This document shows positions 1-8,180 of a stretch of DNA of 18,974 bases, piece by piece (the stretch's first letter is position 1; each line of letters begins with the position of its first letter). The position numbers and the translations under genes are program-made. This stretch comes from Desulfobacterales bacterium (GTDB taxonomy: Bacteria > Desulfobacterota > Desulfobacteria > Desulfobacterales > JAFDCJ01). Under the pieces are notes generated by a model. The model saw only the letters and a program-made list of their open reading frames with translations, was not told the origin of the DNA and made no database searches. The stretch is from positions 7,163,388 through 7,182,361 of the forward strand of contig CP070771.1 in assembly GCA_020345785.1 (NCBI GenBank), in the 5' to 3' direction.

Positions 1-425
1 ACCCGCTGACGCTGGCCGCCGGACAACTCCCTGGGTTTGCGCTCCAGAAGATTCTCAATTCCCAGTATCTCTGCGGCCTCCTTGACGCGCTGTTCGATCT
101 CAGCCTTGGGATGTTTTCTAAGTTTCAGCCCAAAGGCCATATTCTGATAAACGGTCATGTGCGGATACAACGCATAGTCCTGAAAGACCATGGCAATACG
201 GCGGTCCCGCGGCGGCAGGTCATTCACCAGTTTATCGGCGATATAGATGTCGCCGTCGGTCAATTCCTCCAGTCCTGCGATCATCCGCAAGGTCGTTGAT
301 TTGCCGCAGCCGGATGGTCCGAGCAGCACCAGAAATTCTTTATCCTCTACTTCCAGGTCAAAGCGGGAGACCGCCTCGACTTTGCCGAAGCTCTTACTGA
401 CTTTTGACAGGGTTACTTTCGCCAC
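1..425 (-). CDS. ABC transporter ATP-binding protein, MalK/UgpC type (partial)
   Basis: This is the nucleotide-binding subunit of a carbohydrate-type ABC importer and would power the two permeases encoded just upstream. The start is a GTG at 425, preceded by GGGAGGT at good spacing; no ATG fits. The visible 141 residues read [19 protein letters not shown] at the N-terminus, then a Walker A loop (GPSGCGKST, about residues 37-45), the Q-loop ([18 protein letters not shown], about residues 80-97) and the ABC signature LSGGQ at the very edge. Walker B, the H-loop and the C-terminal regulatory domain lie outside the window. The Q-loop spelling and the spacing are typical of the MalK/UgpC/MsmK group. 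It starts 32 nt after the upstream permease stop, so it is the last visible gene of the operon. The substrate cannot be told from the ATPase. Confidence 0.95.
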   Translation of the reverse strand, partial: MAKVTLSKVSKSFGKVEAVSRFDLEVEDKEFLVLLGPSGCGKSTTLRMIAGLEELTDGDIYIADKLVNDLPPRDRRIAMVFQDYALYPHMTVYQNMAFGLKLRKHPKAEIEQRVKEAAEILGIENLLERKPRELSGGQRQR

Positions 426-457
426 AGTTTACCTCCCAAACCATTGCAATACATTAT

Positions 458-1309
458 TTACTTAATCGACCCTCTTGTCAGCCCGGCGATATAGTAATCC
501 ATGAGAAAGGCAAACAGGACGACCACCGGCACCGATGCCAATAAAGCTCCCGACATGAGTTCGCCCCAGAAATAGACATCGCCTCTGATCAAGGTGGTAT
601 AAATGCCGTTGGTCAGCACTTTCTCTTCATCGCGGTAAATGAAAGCCAGCGGATACAGGAACTGGGCCCACGAAACCGTAAAGGCAAAAAGCGTCGCTGC
701 GATCAATCCCGGTGCAGCCACCGGCAGGAAAACCTTGGTGAGCATCTGGATGTAGGTGGCGCCATCCACAAAGGCGGCCTCATCCAGGGCTCGCGGTATG
801 GCCGTGAAGTAGCCGATCAGGATCCAGGTGCAGAATGGAACCGTCAAGGTGGGGTAAAGAAATAACAGACACCATTTGGAGTTCGTCAGACCCAGGATAC
901 CGACGACTTTGTAGAACGGGATGAACAAGAGGGCGGGCGGTACAAGATACGTACAGAATATCCCCACGCCGAAATAGCGCGATCCGAAAAACCGCAGCCG
1001 TGAAATGGCATAGGCGCCGAGGATACTGACCACCATGGTAATAACCGTCACGACGGCTGAAATTTGAAACGTATTCCAGAACCATCTCACGTACCGGGTT
1101 TCAAATAGGATATATTTATAATGCGACAGCGTCGGCGCAGAATTTATGATCAACGGTATGCCCTTAAGACTTGTAATCTCTGTGTCTGTTTTAAACGAGG
1201 TTATCAGCATCCAATATAACGGAAACAGGAAGAAGACCAGAAACGGAATCAGCGCCAGATAGGAATATGTCAGTTTCCTTTTCTTCTGCCGGGACAGCGA
1301 ACGTTTCAT
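458..1309 (-). CDS. Carbohydrate ABC transporter permease, MalG/UgpE family
   Basis: Inner-membrane permease of the CUT1 type, 283 residues, a normal length for the family. A short basic N-terminus (MKRSLSRQKKRK) precedes TM1 (about residues 15-37), which is followed by the periplasmic sequence SFKTDTEIT typical of MalG-type subunits. About six TM segments can be seen. The cytoplasmic EAA loop that docks onto the ATPase is clear near residues 176-196 (ALDEAAFVDGATYIQ, then FLPVAAPGL). Its ATG overlaps the stop of the upstream permease by 4 nt (ATGA), which indicates translational coupling and the usual heterodimer of MalF- and MalG-like subunits. The substrate is unknown. Confidence 0.95.
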   Translation of the reverse strand: MKRSLSRQKKRKLTYSYLALIPFLVFFLFPLYWMLITSFKTDTEITSLKGIPLIINSAPTLSHYKYILFETRYVRWFWNTFQISAVVTVITMVVSILGAYAISRLRFFGSRYFGVGIFCTYLVPPALLFIPFYKVVGILGLTNSKWCLLFLYPTLTVPFCTWILIGYFTAIPRALDEAAFVDGATYIQMLTKVFLPVAAPGLIAATLFAFTVSWAQFLYPLAFIYRDEEKVLTNGIYTTLIRGDVYFWGELMSGALLASVPVVVLFAFLMDYYIAGLTRGSIK

Positions 1310-2217
1310 TCCTCACCTCGTGCGATATTGCGCAGGATAAAAAAGGCGGCTATGCCTAAAACCGGAACCATAAACAAAGCCACCGCTGAGCCGAGTGGTA
1401 GATTCCCGGACTCGATGCCGACGTTAAATGCGTAGGTTCCAAACAGATGGGTGGTGTAGCGCGGGCCGCCGCGGGTCAGTATGCGGACGATGTCAAAATT
1501 GGCAAAGGTGACAATGGTGGAGAACATTACCGTTATGCCGATGAGTTTGCTCAACATGGGAAAGGTCACATATCTGAAGCGCTGCAGGGCGGTGGCGCCG
1601 TCGATCTGGGCGGCTTCATAAAGGCTTTCCGGAATCGATTTGAGTCCGGCCAGATACATGATCATGAAAAACGGGGTGCCGTACCAGATGTTGGTTACAA
1701 TACACGCGAACCGCGCCCAATAGGGTTCGCTCAACCACGGCTTGCTGGTCCCGCCCAACTGGACGATGATCCAGTTGATGGCGCTGTGGGTCGGTTCAAA
1801 GATCCACCACCACCCCATGGAGCTCAGCGCCAGCGGCATGACCCAGGGAATCAATGAGACGCCGCGCCAGATGCGCTGCCCCCCCAAAGGCAAATTGTTG
1901 AGAATCAGGGCCAGGATGAGTCCCAGGGTGGCCTTGAAGAAAACCGCAATCAAGGTAAAGCGGAAGGAGTTTCCCGTTACCAGCCAAAAGGTGTCATATT
2001 TTAAGAGTCTTAGATAATTTTTCAGCCCCACGAACTTGGTCTCGGCTTTGTTTTCGAAGCTGAGCCACACCGAGTAAAAAAAGGGGTAAACCACCAGTCC
2101 GAAAATCAGCACCACCAGGGGCAGCACCATCCAATACGCTGCATAGCGTCGGGATCTCAATCTGCTGAGAATACCGGCCGACGGCCTTCCGTTTACCGTG
2201 GATGCAATTGTGACCAT
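1306..2217 (-). CDS. Carbohydrate ABC transporter permease, MalF/UgpA family
   Basis: First permease of the importer, 303 residues, close to the roughly 290-310 expected for UgpA-like subunits that lack the extra MalF periplasmic domain. The start ATG at 2217 has GGGGAG about 8 nt upstream. TM1 is near residues 29-49 (YWMVLPLVVLIFGLVVYPFF), followed by five more hydrophobic segments. The EAA loop is near residues 197-217 (ESLYEAAQIDGATALQRF, then FPMLSKLIG). It follows the binding-protein gene after a 94-nt gap that contains a terminator-like hairpin, and it overlaps the next permease by 4 nt. Confidence 0.95.
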   Translation of the reverse strand: MVTIASTVNGRPSAGILSRLRSRRYAAYWMVLPLVVLIFGLVVYPFFYSVWLSFENKAETKFVGLKNYLRLLKYDTFWLVTGNSFRFTLIAVFFKATLGLILALILNNLPLGGQRIWRGVSLIPWVMPLALSSMGWWWIFEPTHSAINWIIVQLGGTSKPWLSEPYWARFACIVTNIWYGTPFFMIMYLAGLKSIPESLYEAAQIDGATALQRFRYVTFPMLSKLIGITVMFSTIVTFANFDIVRILTRGGPRYTTHLFGTYAFNVGIESGNLPLGSAVALFMVPVLGIAAFFILRNIARGEE

Positions 2218-2268
2218 ATGAGAGCTCCCCTTGATTCGTAGAGATGGATTTTGTGCATCTTAGGAAAA

Positions 2269-2291
2269 CGGGGGAGGTTGTACCTCCCCCG
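2269..2291 (-). terminator. Intra-operon terminator/attenuator between binding protein and permeases
   Basis: A perfect 10-bp GC-rich stem (2269-2278 with 2282-2291) closes a 3-nt loop. Read on the minus strand it is followed directly by TTTTCC. This is the form of a weak Rho-independent terminator. It lies just after the solute-binding-protein stop and before the permease RBS. Such partial terminators commonly keep binding protein in excess over membrane subunits; that role here is inferred. Confidence 0.75.
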
Positions 2292-2311
2292 GAGTGAAAC
2301 GCGTCATGGGT

Positions 2312-3673
2312 TTACCCTATCATCTCGAGTTCCTGGGCGCACCACTTCATGGCATCTTTAGGTGACATTTCACCCGTTGTGGCTTTGGCGACCATGACGG
2401 CCAGGATGCTGCGGCCGTAAATGGCGTTGCCGGCGATGGGATGGGCCGGATAGCCGCCGACAACCAGCTTTTCGTCGCCGCGGATGACGTAGTTGTATAC
2501 GGTTCCCACCGGCGGTCCTTCTTTTACCCATACCGGATTTTCATACATCGGCTTGAGCTGGGGCATATCGTACCCCTGGGCTGCTTCAAGCATCTTGTAC
2601 TGCTGTGGTTTTTCCAGCAGGTAAATCAGAAGTTCTTTGGCCGCCTTTTTCTCCTTGCACCAATCCCACAGAATAAAGTTGTAAAAAAGCGCGCCGCGGA
2701 ACCGCCCGGCGGGTCCCCTCGGGGTGTCGTGATGCCACATCTGGGCCGCATTTTCCGGTTGCGTCCGCTTGGCCACGCTCCAGGCGCTGGGTGGATTCTG
2801 AATGGCTGAGCCCTTGCCGGAGATAATCCAGCGGTTGTTGGACGCATCGTCCCAGCCGTAGATATCCTTGGGCATATACTGGGTCAGCTCTTTCAGAAAC
2901 TCAAGGCCGGCCAGGGTTCCGTCGGATTCGATCGTGATGTTGCCGTCTCTGTCCATGGGCTGGGAACCGAAGGACAGCAAGAGCGGCCCGAGCCAATCCA
3001 TGGCGTCACTGGTTTCGGCGATGGCGCCGCCGAACGGAAAACCGGCCGCATGAAGTTTCTTGGCTGCCTGCAAAAATACGTCGTACGTCCAGGCGTCAAC
3101 TTTGGCCTTATCACGCTTGCTGACGTCGGCCGGAAAAATATCCAGCAGATCGATGCCGGCATGCTGCTGGAAGTAATCCAGCCGTGAAACCAGTGGATAG
3201 CTGTGAGAGCCGATGGGGGCGGGAATGGCGTACCAGGCCTTGTCTTCCTGCGAATAGGACAAATAGGTGCCGAGGGAGTCGAATTTTCCGTATTTCTTTT
3301 CAAGGTAGTCCGCGACATCGTTCAGGGGCTCGCATTGTTTGTAAAAAGCCCAGGAATCAAAGGGGCCGAGAGCCATGATGTCATGTCCGGTGCCTGCCCG
3401 TGATTCGGCCGATGCAATCGTTCGAATGTCCCGCACCTGGGGGCCGATAAGGTCGATCTTCACCTCGACATTGTTCTTGGCGGCCCAGTCCTTAATAATG
3501 GCCGTGTGGACGTCCGCCGCGCCGGGGATCCAATGGTTCCACAATCCGATGTTGAGGCTCGGCTTGGCAGTAAACGCCTTGCGCACAACACCGGGTGCAG
3601 CCATTGTACCGGCGACTGCCGCCCCACCGGCGACCATTCCCTTCATAAACTGCCTTCTTGTGATCTTTGCCAT
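2312..3673 (-). CDS. ABC transporter extracellular solute-binding protein, Tat-exported
   Basis: Periplasmic substrate-binding protein of the CUT1-type importer, 453 residues with the start at 3673. An upstream in-frame ATG at 3871 exists, but the start at 3673 is preferred because it has AGGAGG about 9 nt upstream and opens directly on a twin-arginine signal (TRRQFMKG, Arg6-Arg7, then an Ala/Gly-rich hydrophobic stretch ending near APGVVRKAF). Tat export implies folding before translocation. The mature part starts SLNIGLWNHWIPGAADV and has the general pattern of family-1 binding proteins, including a hinge-type DIMALGPFDSWAFYKQCEPLNDV and a C-terminal segment with ILAVMVAKATTGEMSPKDA. It is the first gene of the operon. 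The ligand cannot be assigned; the trimer-type ATPase and permeases suggest a carbohydrate or polyol. Confidence 0.92.
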   Translation of the reverse strand: MAKITRRQFMKGMVAGGAAVAGTMAAPGVVRKAFTAKPSLNIGLWNHWIPGAADVHTAIIKDWAAKNNVEVKIDLIGPQVRDIRTIASAESRAGTGHDIMALGPFDSWAFYKQCEPLNDVADYLEKKYGKFDSLGTYLSYSQEDKAWYAIPAPIGSHSYPLVSRLDYFQQHAGIDLLDIFPADVSKRDKAKVDAWTYDVFLQAAKKLHAAGFPFGGAIAETSDAMDWLGPLLLSFGSQPMDRDGNITIESDGTLAGLEFLKELTQYMPKDIYGWDDASNNRWIISGKGSAIQNPPSAWSVAKRTQPENAAQMWHHDTPRGPAGRFRGALFYNFILWDWCKEKKAAKELLIYLLEKPQQYKMLEAAQGYDMPQLKPMYENPVWVKEGPPVGTVYNYVIRGDEKLVVGGYPAHPIAGNAIYGRSILAVMVAKATTGEMSPKDAMKWCAQELEMIG

Positions 3674-3883
3674 GTGTAATCCCTCCTTTTGTTGTGGGTA
3701 ATTGTTTGAAGTTTCCCCGCCTTCTCTGGCCGTTGCTTGTCGTCGACATTGAAGGCCGGCCATGGGGACCGTGAAGGCTCGCCCGATCGCTGAGAGAAAC
3801 TTATGAGGGTACAGAAAAAACCAACAAAAAAAGCAATAGTTCTGAATTACAAGATATTTATTATGATGCATGGAAGTTGGACA

Positions 3884-3898
3884 GGTGGTCAGACCACC
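3884..3898. promoter_or_regulatory. GntR/FadR-type operator palindrome
   Basis: GGTGGTC-A-GACCACC is a perfect 7-bp inverted repeat around one central base. The core TGGTCnGACCA matches the operator form known for FadR-subfamily (FCD-domain) GntR regulators such as E. coli FadR. It lies 210 nt upstream of the ABC binding-protein start and 180 nt upstream of the HEAT-protein start, in the 404-nt divergent gap 3674-4077, so it could act on either gene. No regulator gene is in the window. A TATAAT hexamer at 3991-3996 might be a -10 box for the HEAT gene, but no good -35 box is present at normal spacing. Confidence 0.5.
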
Positions 3899-4077
3899 AA
3901 AAGTTTTCTATTCTTTTCCTGTTTCCATGTCAAGCAAATCTTTATCGAAAAGTGAGGTTGAGGTCAATAAAAATTACTCGAAGAAAAATCTATAATCGTG
4001 TATGGTATCAAAGCGGTTCTTGCGGGTCCGGATCCGCTGCGAAGGAGGTAATTTCATCACAAGAAAGGAGGCAGCAA

Positions 4078-4509
4078 ATGAAAAAACGTTTTAAAACACT
4101 TATCGCGTTTTTAGCCATTACAGGCTTTATCCTTGGCATTCTTTCGACGGATGTATCGGGCCAGGCAGGCAACTCAGATAATGTTGATCAGTTCATCAAA
4201 GATTTACAAAATGATTCCTGGCAGGTCCGATGGGATGCCGCCGCCGCGCTGGGTGAAACCAAAGACCCGCGGGGCATAGACCCGCTGATCACGGCCTTGA
4301 AAGATGAAAATTCATATGTCCGGATGACCGCTGCCCGCTCTCTGGGAATGATCGATGATCCGCGGGTTATCGACCCGCTGATTCAGGCCCTGAAGGATGA
4401 AAGTCACGGCGTCCAGAAAAATGCGCTATTGTCGCTTAAAGAGCGAACCGGTCAGGATTTCGGCAAGGACCCCGAGGCGTGGCAGAAATGGTGGGAGCAG
4501 AATAAATAG
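4078..4509 (+). CDS. Small exported HEAT-repeat protein
   Basis: A 143-residue protein starting at ATG 4078, with AAAGGAGG about 7 nt upstream. The reading frame stays open for 67 codons upstream, but that part is low-complexity intergenic sequence. Residues 1-30 form a Sec signal peptide (MKKRFKTLIAFLAITG, cleavage probably after SGQA at 30). The mature part holds two clear PBS-lyase-type HEAT repeats (WQVRWDAAAALGETKDPRGI and YVRMTAARSLGMIDDPRVI) and a third, weaker one (GVQKNALLSLKERTG). It ends in DPEAWQKWWEQNK, a tail often seen after such repeats. HEAT repeats are protein-binding scaffolds, so a periplasmic binding or adaptor role is possible. It is divergent from the ABC operon and has no operon partner. 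Confidence 0.85.
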   Translation: MKKRFKTLIAFLAITGFILGILSTDVSGQAGNSDNVDQFIKDLQNDSWQVRWDAAAALGETKDPRGIDPLITALKDENSYVRMTAARSLGMIDDPRVIDPLIQALKDESHGVQKNALLSLKERTGQDFGKDPEAWQKWWEQNK

Positions 4510-4532
4510 GAACCGTGCGGGGTTAAGAGGTT

Positions 4533-4849
4533 CAGGTTTGAAGGATAAAGGTTAAAGGAGAAAGGTTCAGGGTTCAGGGATTCTGGACACTGGATACTGG
4601 ATGCTGGTTAGTGGTTGTTGGTTGATAAGGTTGATTGAAGTTTATTGGGTTGATTGGGTTGATTAAGTTGATTGGGCTGATTGTTTAATTGTATTGACAG
4701 CATGAGTTGAGAGGAACATTCAGCCAATCAACTTATATAACCTAGCTGCGCTAACGAGTTTCCAAGCCTCTCAACTCCCCAACTTCTCAGCTTCCCCGCT
4801 TCCTAGCCTCCGAGCCTCCCAGCCTTCCAGTCCTTCAGCCTCCCCGCTT
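4533..4849. repeat. Intergenic array of several short tandem-repeat types
   Basis: The 340-nt gap between two convergent genes is almost entirely low-complexity. In order it shows GGTTCAG-like heptamers (4533-4580), GGATACT-like units (4580-4605), a run of GGGTTGATT-like nonamers (4605-4690), and a pyrimidine-rich run of AGCCTCC-like units (4762-4848) that reaches the stop of the minus-strand gene. The segment CAGCCAATCAACTTAT near 4720 is a partial inverse copy of the GTTGATTGGGCTG run. No gene or clear terminator can be seen. Confidence 0.75.
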
Positions 4850-5938
4850 TCAAAAAAGGAATTCATATCGATCAAATTTGCCGTCCGGCCGCGTGTCGAC
4901 AACCTCTGAATTCACCACTTTGCCGACATCGTAAAATACAATGTCCGGTCCGGGATTTTCGGAAAAACTGGCTAAAACTTCACTCGGCTTGTCATACATC
5001 CAAAGGCCGAGGCGTTCTTCCAAAGCTTTTCTTTCAGCGATGGTTTTACCCGCCAGATCTTTTTGCGTAACCAGTTTATACTTTAAGCCCACCTGGAACG
5101 AATTGTTGTGCGGGTCCTGGTCGAAAAAACTGCCGTCGATGCAGTAAGGCAAAAATACAAATTCCGGTTCTCCGTCTTCATCTTCATCGAGGAAGACGGC
5201 TGTGACTCTCTGATTATCGGTCGGAATGACGGGCTGCATTTTGACTTCCGGTCTCAGCGCGTCGTTGTGTTCATCTGCATCTTTTAGCTTTTTGTAGAGA
5301 CGCTCCACAAATTCTTTATCGCGGCTTTTACTGAAGGAGAAGCGAATATCAACATCCCCATCGCTGAATTCATAAATCGTGACGACATTTTCTAGTTCCT
5401 GCTGTGAAAATGTTTCCATTATGAGAGAGATGGCATAGGAATGTTGCACTTTCTGCGCACAGATGACTTGGGGAATGTTGCCGGATTCCCCGTACTCCCT
5501 TACAAAAAGCCCGCTTTGACAAACCGGCGAAGGATCGCTTTCGGGATACATTGGATTGCGGACGATCTGTTTACTGTAAGGATTGTATTCCCGGAAGTTA
5601 TCTTCAGTAATACCGTAATCTATATTGTAAACGTTGAAAGAATACGTTCCGGCAGTTCCATTGCCTTGTTCGGTTCTTGTCACGGGGGTGGCTTTCAATT
5701 GAAAATCTTTATCCTCATGTTTGGCTTTAAATTTTTTATACGCTTCAATTTTTTCCTGCATGGCGTATTCTTTCACAAAGGACGCCGGATGGAAAAATTC
5801 TGCATGGGACTGGCCGGCCATGCAAAGCCTGCCGGACAGAAACAGCATCAATATTGTCAAAATAGCGGATCTTATAAAATTTCCTGCATTGGAATTCATA
5901 AAAAACTGGTTTCGCATCAAAACAATCACCTTTTCCAT
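4850..5938 (-). CDS. Exported protein of unknown function with two DxDxDG-like loops
   Basis: I do not recognise the family. The frame gives 362 residues from ATG 5938. A second ATG at 5917 (residue 8) has AAGGTG at better spacing and may be the true start. A hydrophobic stretch (FIRSAILTILMLFLSG) followed by a polar segment with QSHA before EFF looks like a Sec signal peptide, so the protein is probably periplasmic or outer-surface. Two acidic loops resemble calcium-binding loops: Asp251-x-Asp253-x-Asp255-Gly, and near the C-terminus Asp348-Thr-Arg-Pro-Asp352-Gly followed by Asp356 and Glu359. The protein ends three residues later. It stands alone on the minus strand and is convergent with the HEAT gene. 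Confidence 0.75.
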   Translation of the reverse strand: MEKVIVLMRNQFFMNSNAGNFIRSAILTILMLFLSGRLCMAGQSHAEFFHPASFVKEYAMQEKIEAYKKFKAKHEDKDFQLKATPVTRTEQGNGTAGTYSFNVYNIDYGITEDNFREYNPYSKQIVRNPMYPESDPSPVCQSGLFVREYGESGNIPQVICAQKVQHSYAISLIMETFSQQELENVVTIYEFSDGDVDIRFSFSKSRDKEFVERLYKKLKDADEHNDALRPEVKMQPVIPTDNQRVTAVFLDEDEDGEPEFVFLPYCIDGSFFDQDPHNNSFQVGLKYKLVTQKDLAGKTIAERKALEERLGLWMYDKPSEVLASFSENPGPDIVFYDVGKVVNSEVVDTRPDGKFDRYEFLF

Positions 5939-6128
5939 TTATTCTAGTATTGTATGATTGATCCTCACACGGAAATATATAGCTTTTTGCAATATATGGG
6001 CCAGTTAGTCAGGGGGATAACGGGAAATTACATCGGAAAAAATATAATAATTACAAATAATTAAGAAAGAACCCGGAATGAATAGGGAAAGGTTTTAGAA
6101 TAAGATAAAAAATGAGATAAAGGCGGGG

Positions 6129-6216
6129 GGAATTTTAAGCCAAATAATTGACGGTATTTGCCCCCCTCTCTTACCAAATCGGCTTAAAAATTCCGTCATA
6201 ACGAGGGGGGGGTAAG
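6129..6216. repeat. Imperfect inverted repeat downstream of the cyclase remnant
   Basis: GGAATTTTAAGCC (6129-6141) is inverted at 6181-6194 with one extra T. Within and overlapping it, CCCCCCTC (6161-6168) pairs with GAGGGGGG (6203-6210) and CTTACC (6170-6175) with GGTAAG (6211-6216), so two competing folds are possible. Neither has a T-run placed like a standard terminator. The rest of the 357-nt gap 5939-6295 is AT-rich and shows no gene. Confidence 0.55.
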
Positions 6217-6295
6217 TGCCTGAAATCGCGATTAGCGACCGCGGAAGGGCTTTACAGTATTCGTCGAAGATTGCAAAAACTTCTAGGCTGCCGTT

Positions 6296-7081
6296 TTAAT
6301 TTCCTTTGGCATATAACCAAGCTTTGTAGAAAGCGTCAACCAACCGATCAAAATCCTCAGAATTTTTATAAGGATGAAAAAAAATCCTCGTGGTTTTATA
6401 AAACTCAAAAGAAAATTTATGACTTTCAGAATATAATGGTGTAAGAACATTTTTTTTAAAATTCTTCCATGCTGAGATAGCTTTTTCTTTCTGGCCGAGA
6501 TGAGCATATGCCGCCGGTAATATCCAATGGACCAAATAGATATTGGGATTCTGTTTCAGTGTTTTTTCAAAAATCTGAGCCGCCGCTTCATATTGTTCAA
6601 GTGTAAAGTGAGCCAAACCGAGAATGTACAGGTACCAGGCTTGATAGTGTGGATCGAGCCGCATTGCCTTTTTCATCAGATCAACAGCCTCATGTGCCCG
6701 ACCTGAATATATATAAATAATGGCCATGTTGCTGTAGTTATCCGCGCCATTCGGATCAAGATCAATGGCTTTTTGCGCATCCACGGCGCTTAGTTCATAT
6801 TGGCGGCCAAACAATAAAACAGTTGACGATACTCGGTAACTAAGCGGTATCGGGTCTCTCATAGTCATTTCCAGATAATCGTAGCATCGGCTTTTGCACA
6901 CGCCCGGCGCAACTCCGAATTCAGAACCAAATCTCCAACCAAACTGGGCACAGCGCCAGTACAGTTCGGCAAGCGCGGCGTGGGCTTGACTGTAATCAGG
7001 ATCCAACTCAATTGCCTTTTCAAAAAACCCAACTGCTTTTCGAAAATCTTCAGGTGTCTCGCGACGAAAATGGATCTGCCC
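6296..7081 (-). pseudogene. TPR half of an adenylate/guanylate cyclase-TPR gene, out of frame
   Basis: The open frame encodes TPR repeats typical of the C-terminal half of class III cyclase-TPR proteins. It begins upstream of any start codon as GQIHFRRETPEDFRKAVGFF, runs through EKAIELDPDYSQAHAALAEL, then further repeats with LDPNGADNYSNMAIIYIYSG, and ends near WLYAKGN. The ATG at 7006 falls inside the first TPR helix pair and has no convincing RBS. The preceding cyclase frame ends at 7050 in a different frame, so the two overlap by about 30 nt. Family members normally have a membrane segment and a long middle domain of some 300 residues between these halves. That part is missing, so an internal deletion with frame change is the simplest reading. 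Confidence 0.75.
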
Positions 7082-7679
7082 CCGAAAAAATCGCTCTTTT
7101 CCTGAAAAAAGCGGGTTTTTTCTCTCGGTTAATTCCGGCCACAGTTACTCGCGGGTCCATTAATACTCGATAGGCACCTACCGGCTTAGGTATATTTTTG
7201 ACAGACTGTTCTCCCAGATATTCATACATCAGAGGGAGTTTGGTCTCAATTTGGTCGAAAGCCGTCTTTGAAACGCATATGCCGCCGGGATCTGCCAGTG
7301 CCTCAAGCCGGGCCGCGATGTTAACTCCACCACCATAAATACGGTCGTCCTCATCAATGACATCTCCTAGGTTAATTCCAATGCGAAATTCCATTTTGCG
7401 AGTCTCCGGCGACTCGGAGTTGCGAATCTGAATTTCTTTCTGCACCGCTACCGCGCACTGTACGGCATCGACCACACTGGAAAATTCAGCCAGGACATTA
7501 TCGCCGGGAGAATCCACGACACGACCCCTGTGCTGGGTAATCAGAGTCGCCAGAATTTCGCGGTAGGCAGCTATTGTCTTTACGGTATGAGCTTCGTCTT
7601 CTGCCATAAGGCGACTGTAGCCGGCAACATCGGCACTGAAAATGGCAGAGAGTTTGCGTTTGAAACTTTCAGGTGCCAC
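7050..7679 (-). CDS. Class III adenylate/guanylate cyclase domain, truncated protein
   Basis: The GTG start at 7679 (MAPESFKRKLSAIFSADVAGYS) has AGGAA about 9 nt upstream. The 209-residue product carries one class III cyclase homology domain. The metal-binding Asp are in SADVAGYSRLM and SPGDNVLAEF, and the transition-state Asn/Arg are in VNIAARLEAL. It ends with the usual KNIPKPVGAYRVL linker, then about 25 residues (REKKPAFFRKRAIFSG) that look like the lead-in to a lost membrane segment, and stops out of frame with the TPR half. The catalytic residues are intact, so a free cyclase domain could still be made, but these domains normally work as dimers within larger proteins. Best seen as the 5' part of a decayed gene. 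Confidence 0.75.
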   Translation of the reverse strand: MAPESFKRKLSAIFSADVAGYSRLMAEDEAHTVKTIAAYREILATLITQHRGRVVDSPGDNVLAEFSSVVDAVQCAVAVQKEIQIRNSESPETRKMEFRIGINLGDVIDEDDRIYGGGVNIAARLEALADPGGICVSKTAFDQIETKLPLMYEYLGEQSVKNIPKPVGAYRVLMDPRVTVAGINREKKPAFFRKRAIFSGADPFSSRDT

Positions 7680-7862
7680 AGAGACATTCCTAATTTCAAG
7701 AAATTGAGAGAGGAAATCCTAATCCTTTTATCCGGACTTTGTGAGGCATAATTCAAGATACCACATTGTAAACATAATTGCCGCAGAATTCAATATACTA
7801 ACCATGGAAAATTTGAATGCATACGCCTTCCAAGTTCAACTCTTGCTCGTACATTTTATGGA

Positions 7863-8180
7863 TTGGCCTTGAATTCAGAGGGACGATTTGAAGAGGTTGT
7901 CCACGAGCTCAAGCAGACTGTGAGACTTGAGCCCTTGTCTTCAAGTTTTGTTCTACGATCATTGGCATTTGCCAGTAGCTTGGCGGGACGTCATGAAGAA
8001 GCGATTGAGGCAGGTAAAAGAGCAATCGAAAAAAGCCCAAACGATATATTGGCTCATACAATTATTTCGCACATTTCAAGGATTTTAAGCGCCCAATTTC
8101 GTTTTCCGGCTGTTATTGTCGCGAAACAAATCCCGCCCCGGCGCATGCGCGTCAACTTAAGCGATAATCATCGGGGTTAG
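7863..8180 (+). pseudogene. TPR-domain fragment cut by a repeat element
   Basis: Residues resembling TPR helices (ALNSEGRFEEVVHELKQ, then SLAGRHEEAIEAGKRAIEKS) are encoded at about 7863-8075. The frame is open back to 7752, but there is no good start codon or RBS, only a TTG at 7863. After ISHI (about 8075) the similarity to TPR repeats ends and the frame runs into the inverted-repeat element at 8131-8403, where it stops. The pattern of a shortened repeat domain followed by an insertion indicates a gene remnant. It resembles the TPR part of cyclase-TPR proteins but lies on the strand opposite to the neighbouring cyclase remnant, so it is probably a piece of a second paralogue. Confidence 0.6.

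Noticed and set aside
2312..3871. Longer 519-residue form of the binding protein starting at 3871
   Set aside because: The start at 3673 has a strong RBS and gives a proper twin-arginine signal; the extra 66 residues would bury it and overlap the promoter region.
4533..4849. Possible CRISPR array in the short-repeat gap
   Set aside because: The units are 7-9 nt tandem repeats without unique spacers, and no cas gene is present.
5441..5947. 168-codon plus-strand frame opposite the unknown exported protein
   Set aside because: The minus-strand frame has a signal peptide and coherent composition; this frame has no RBS or motif.
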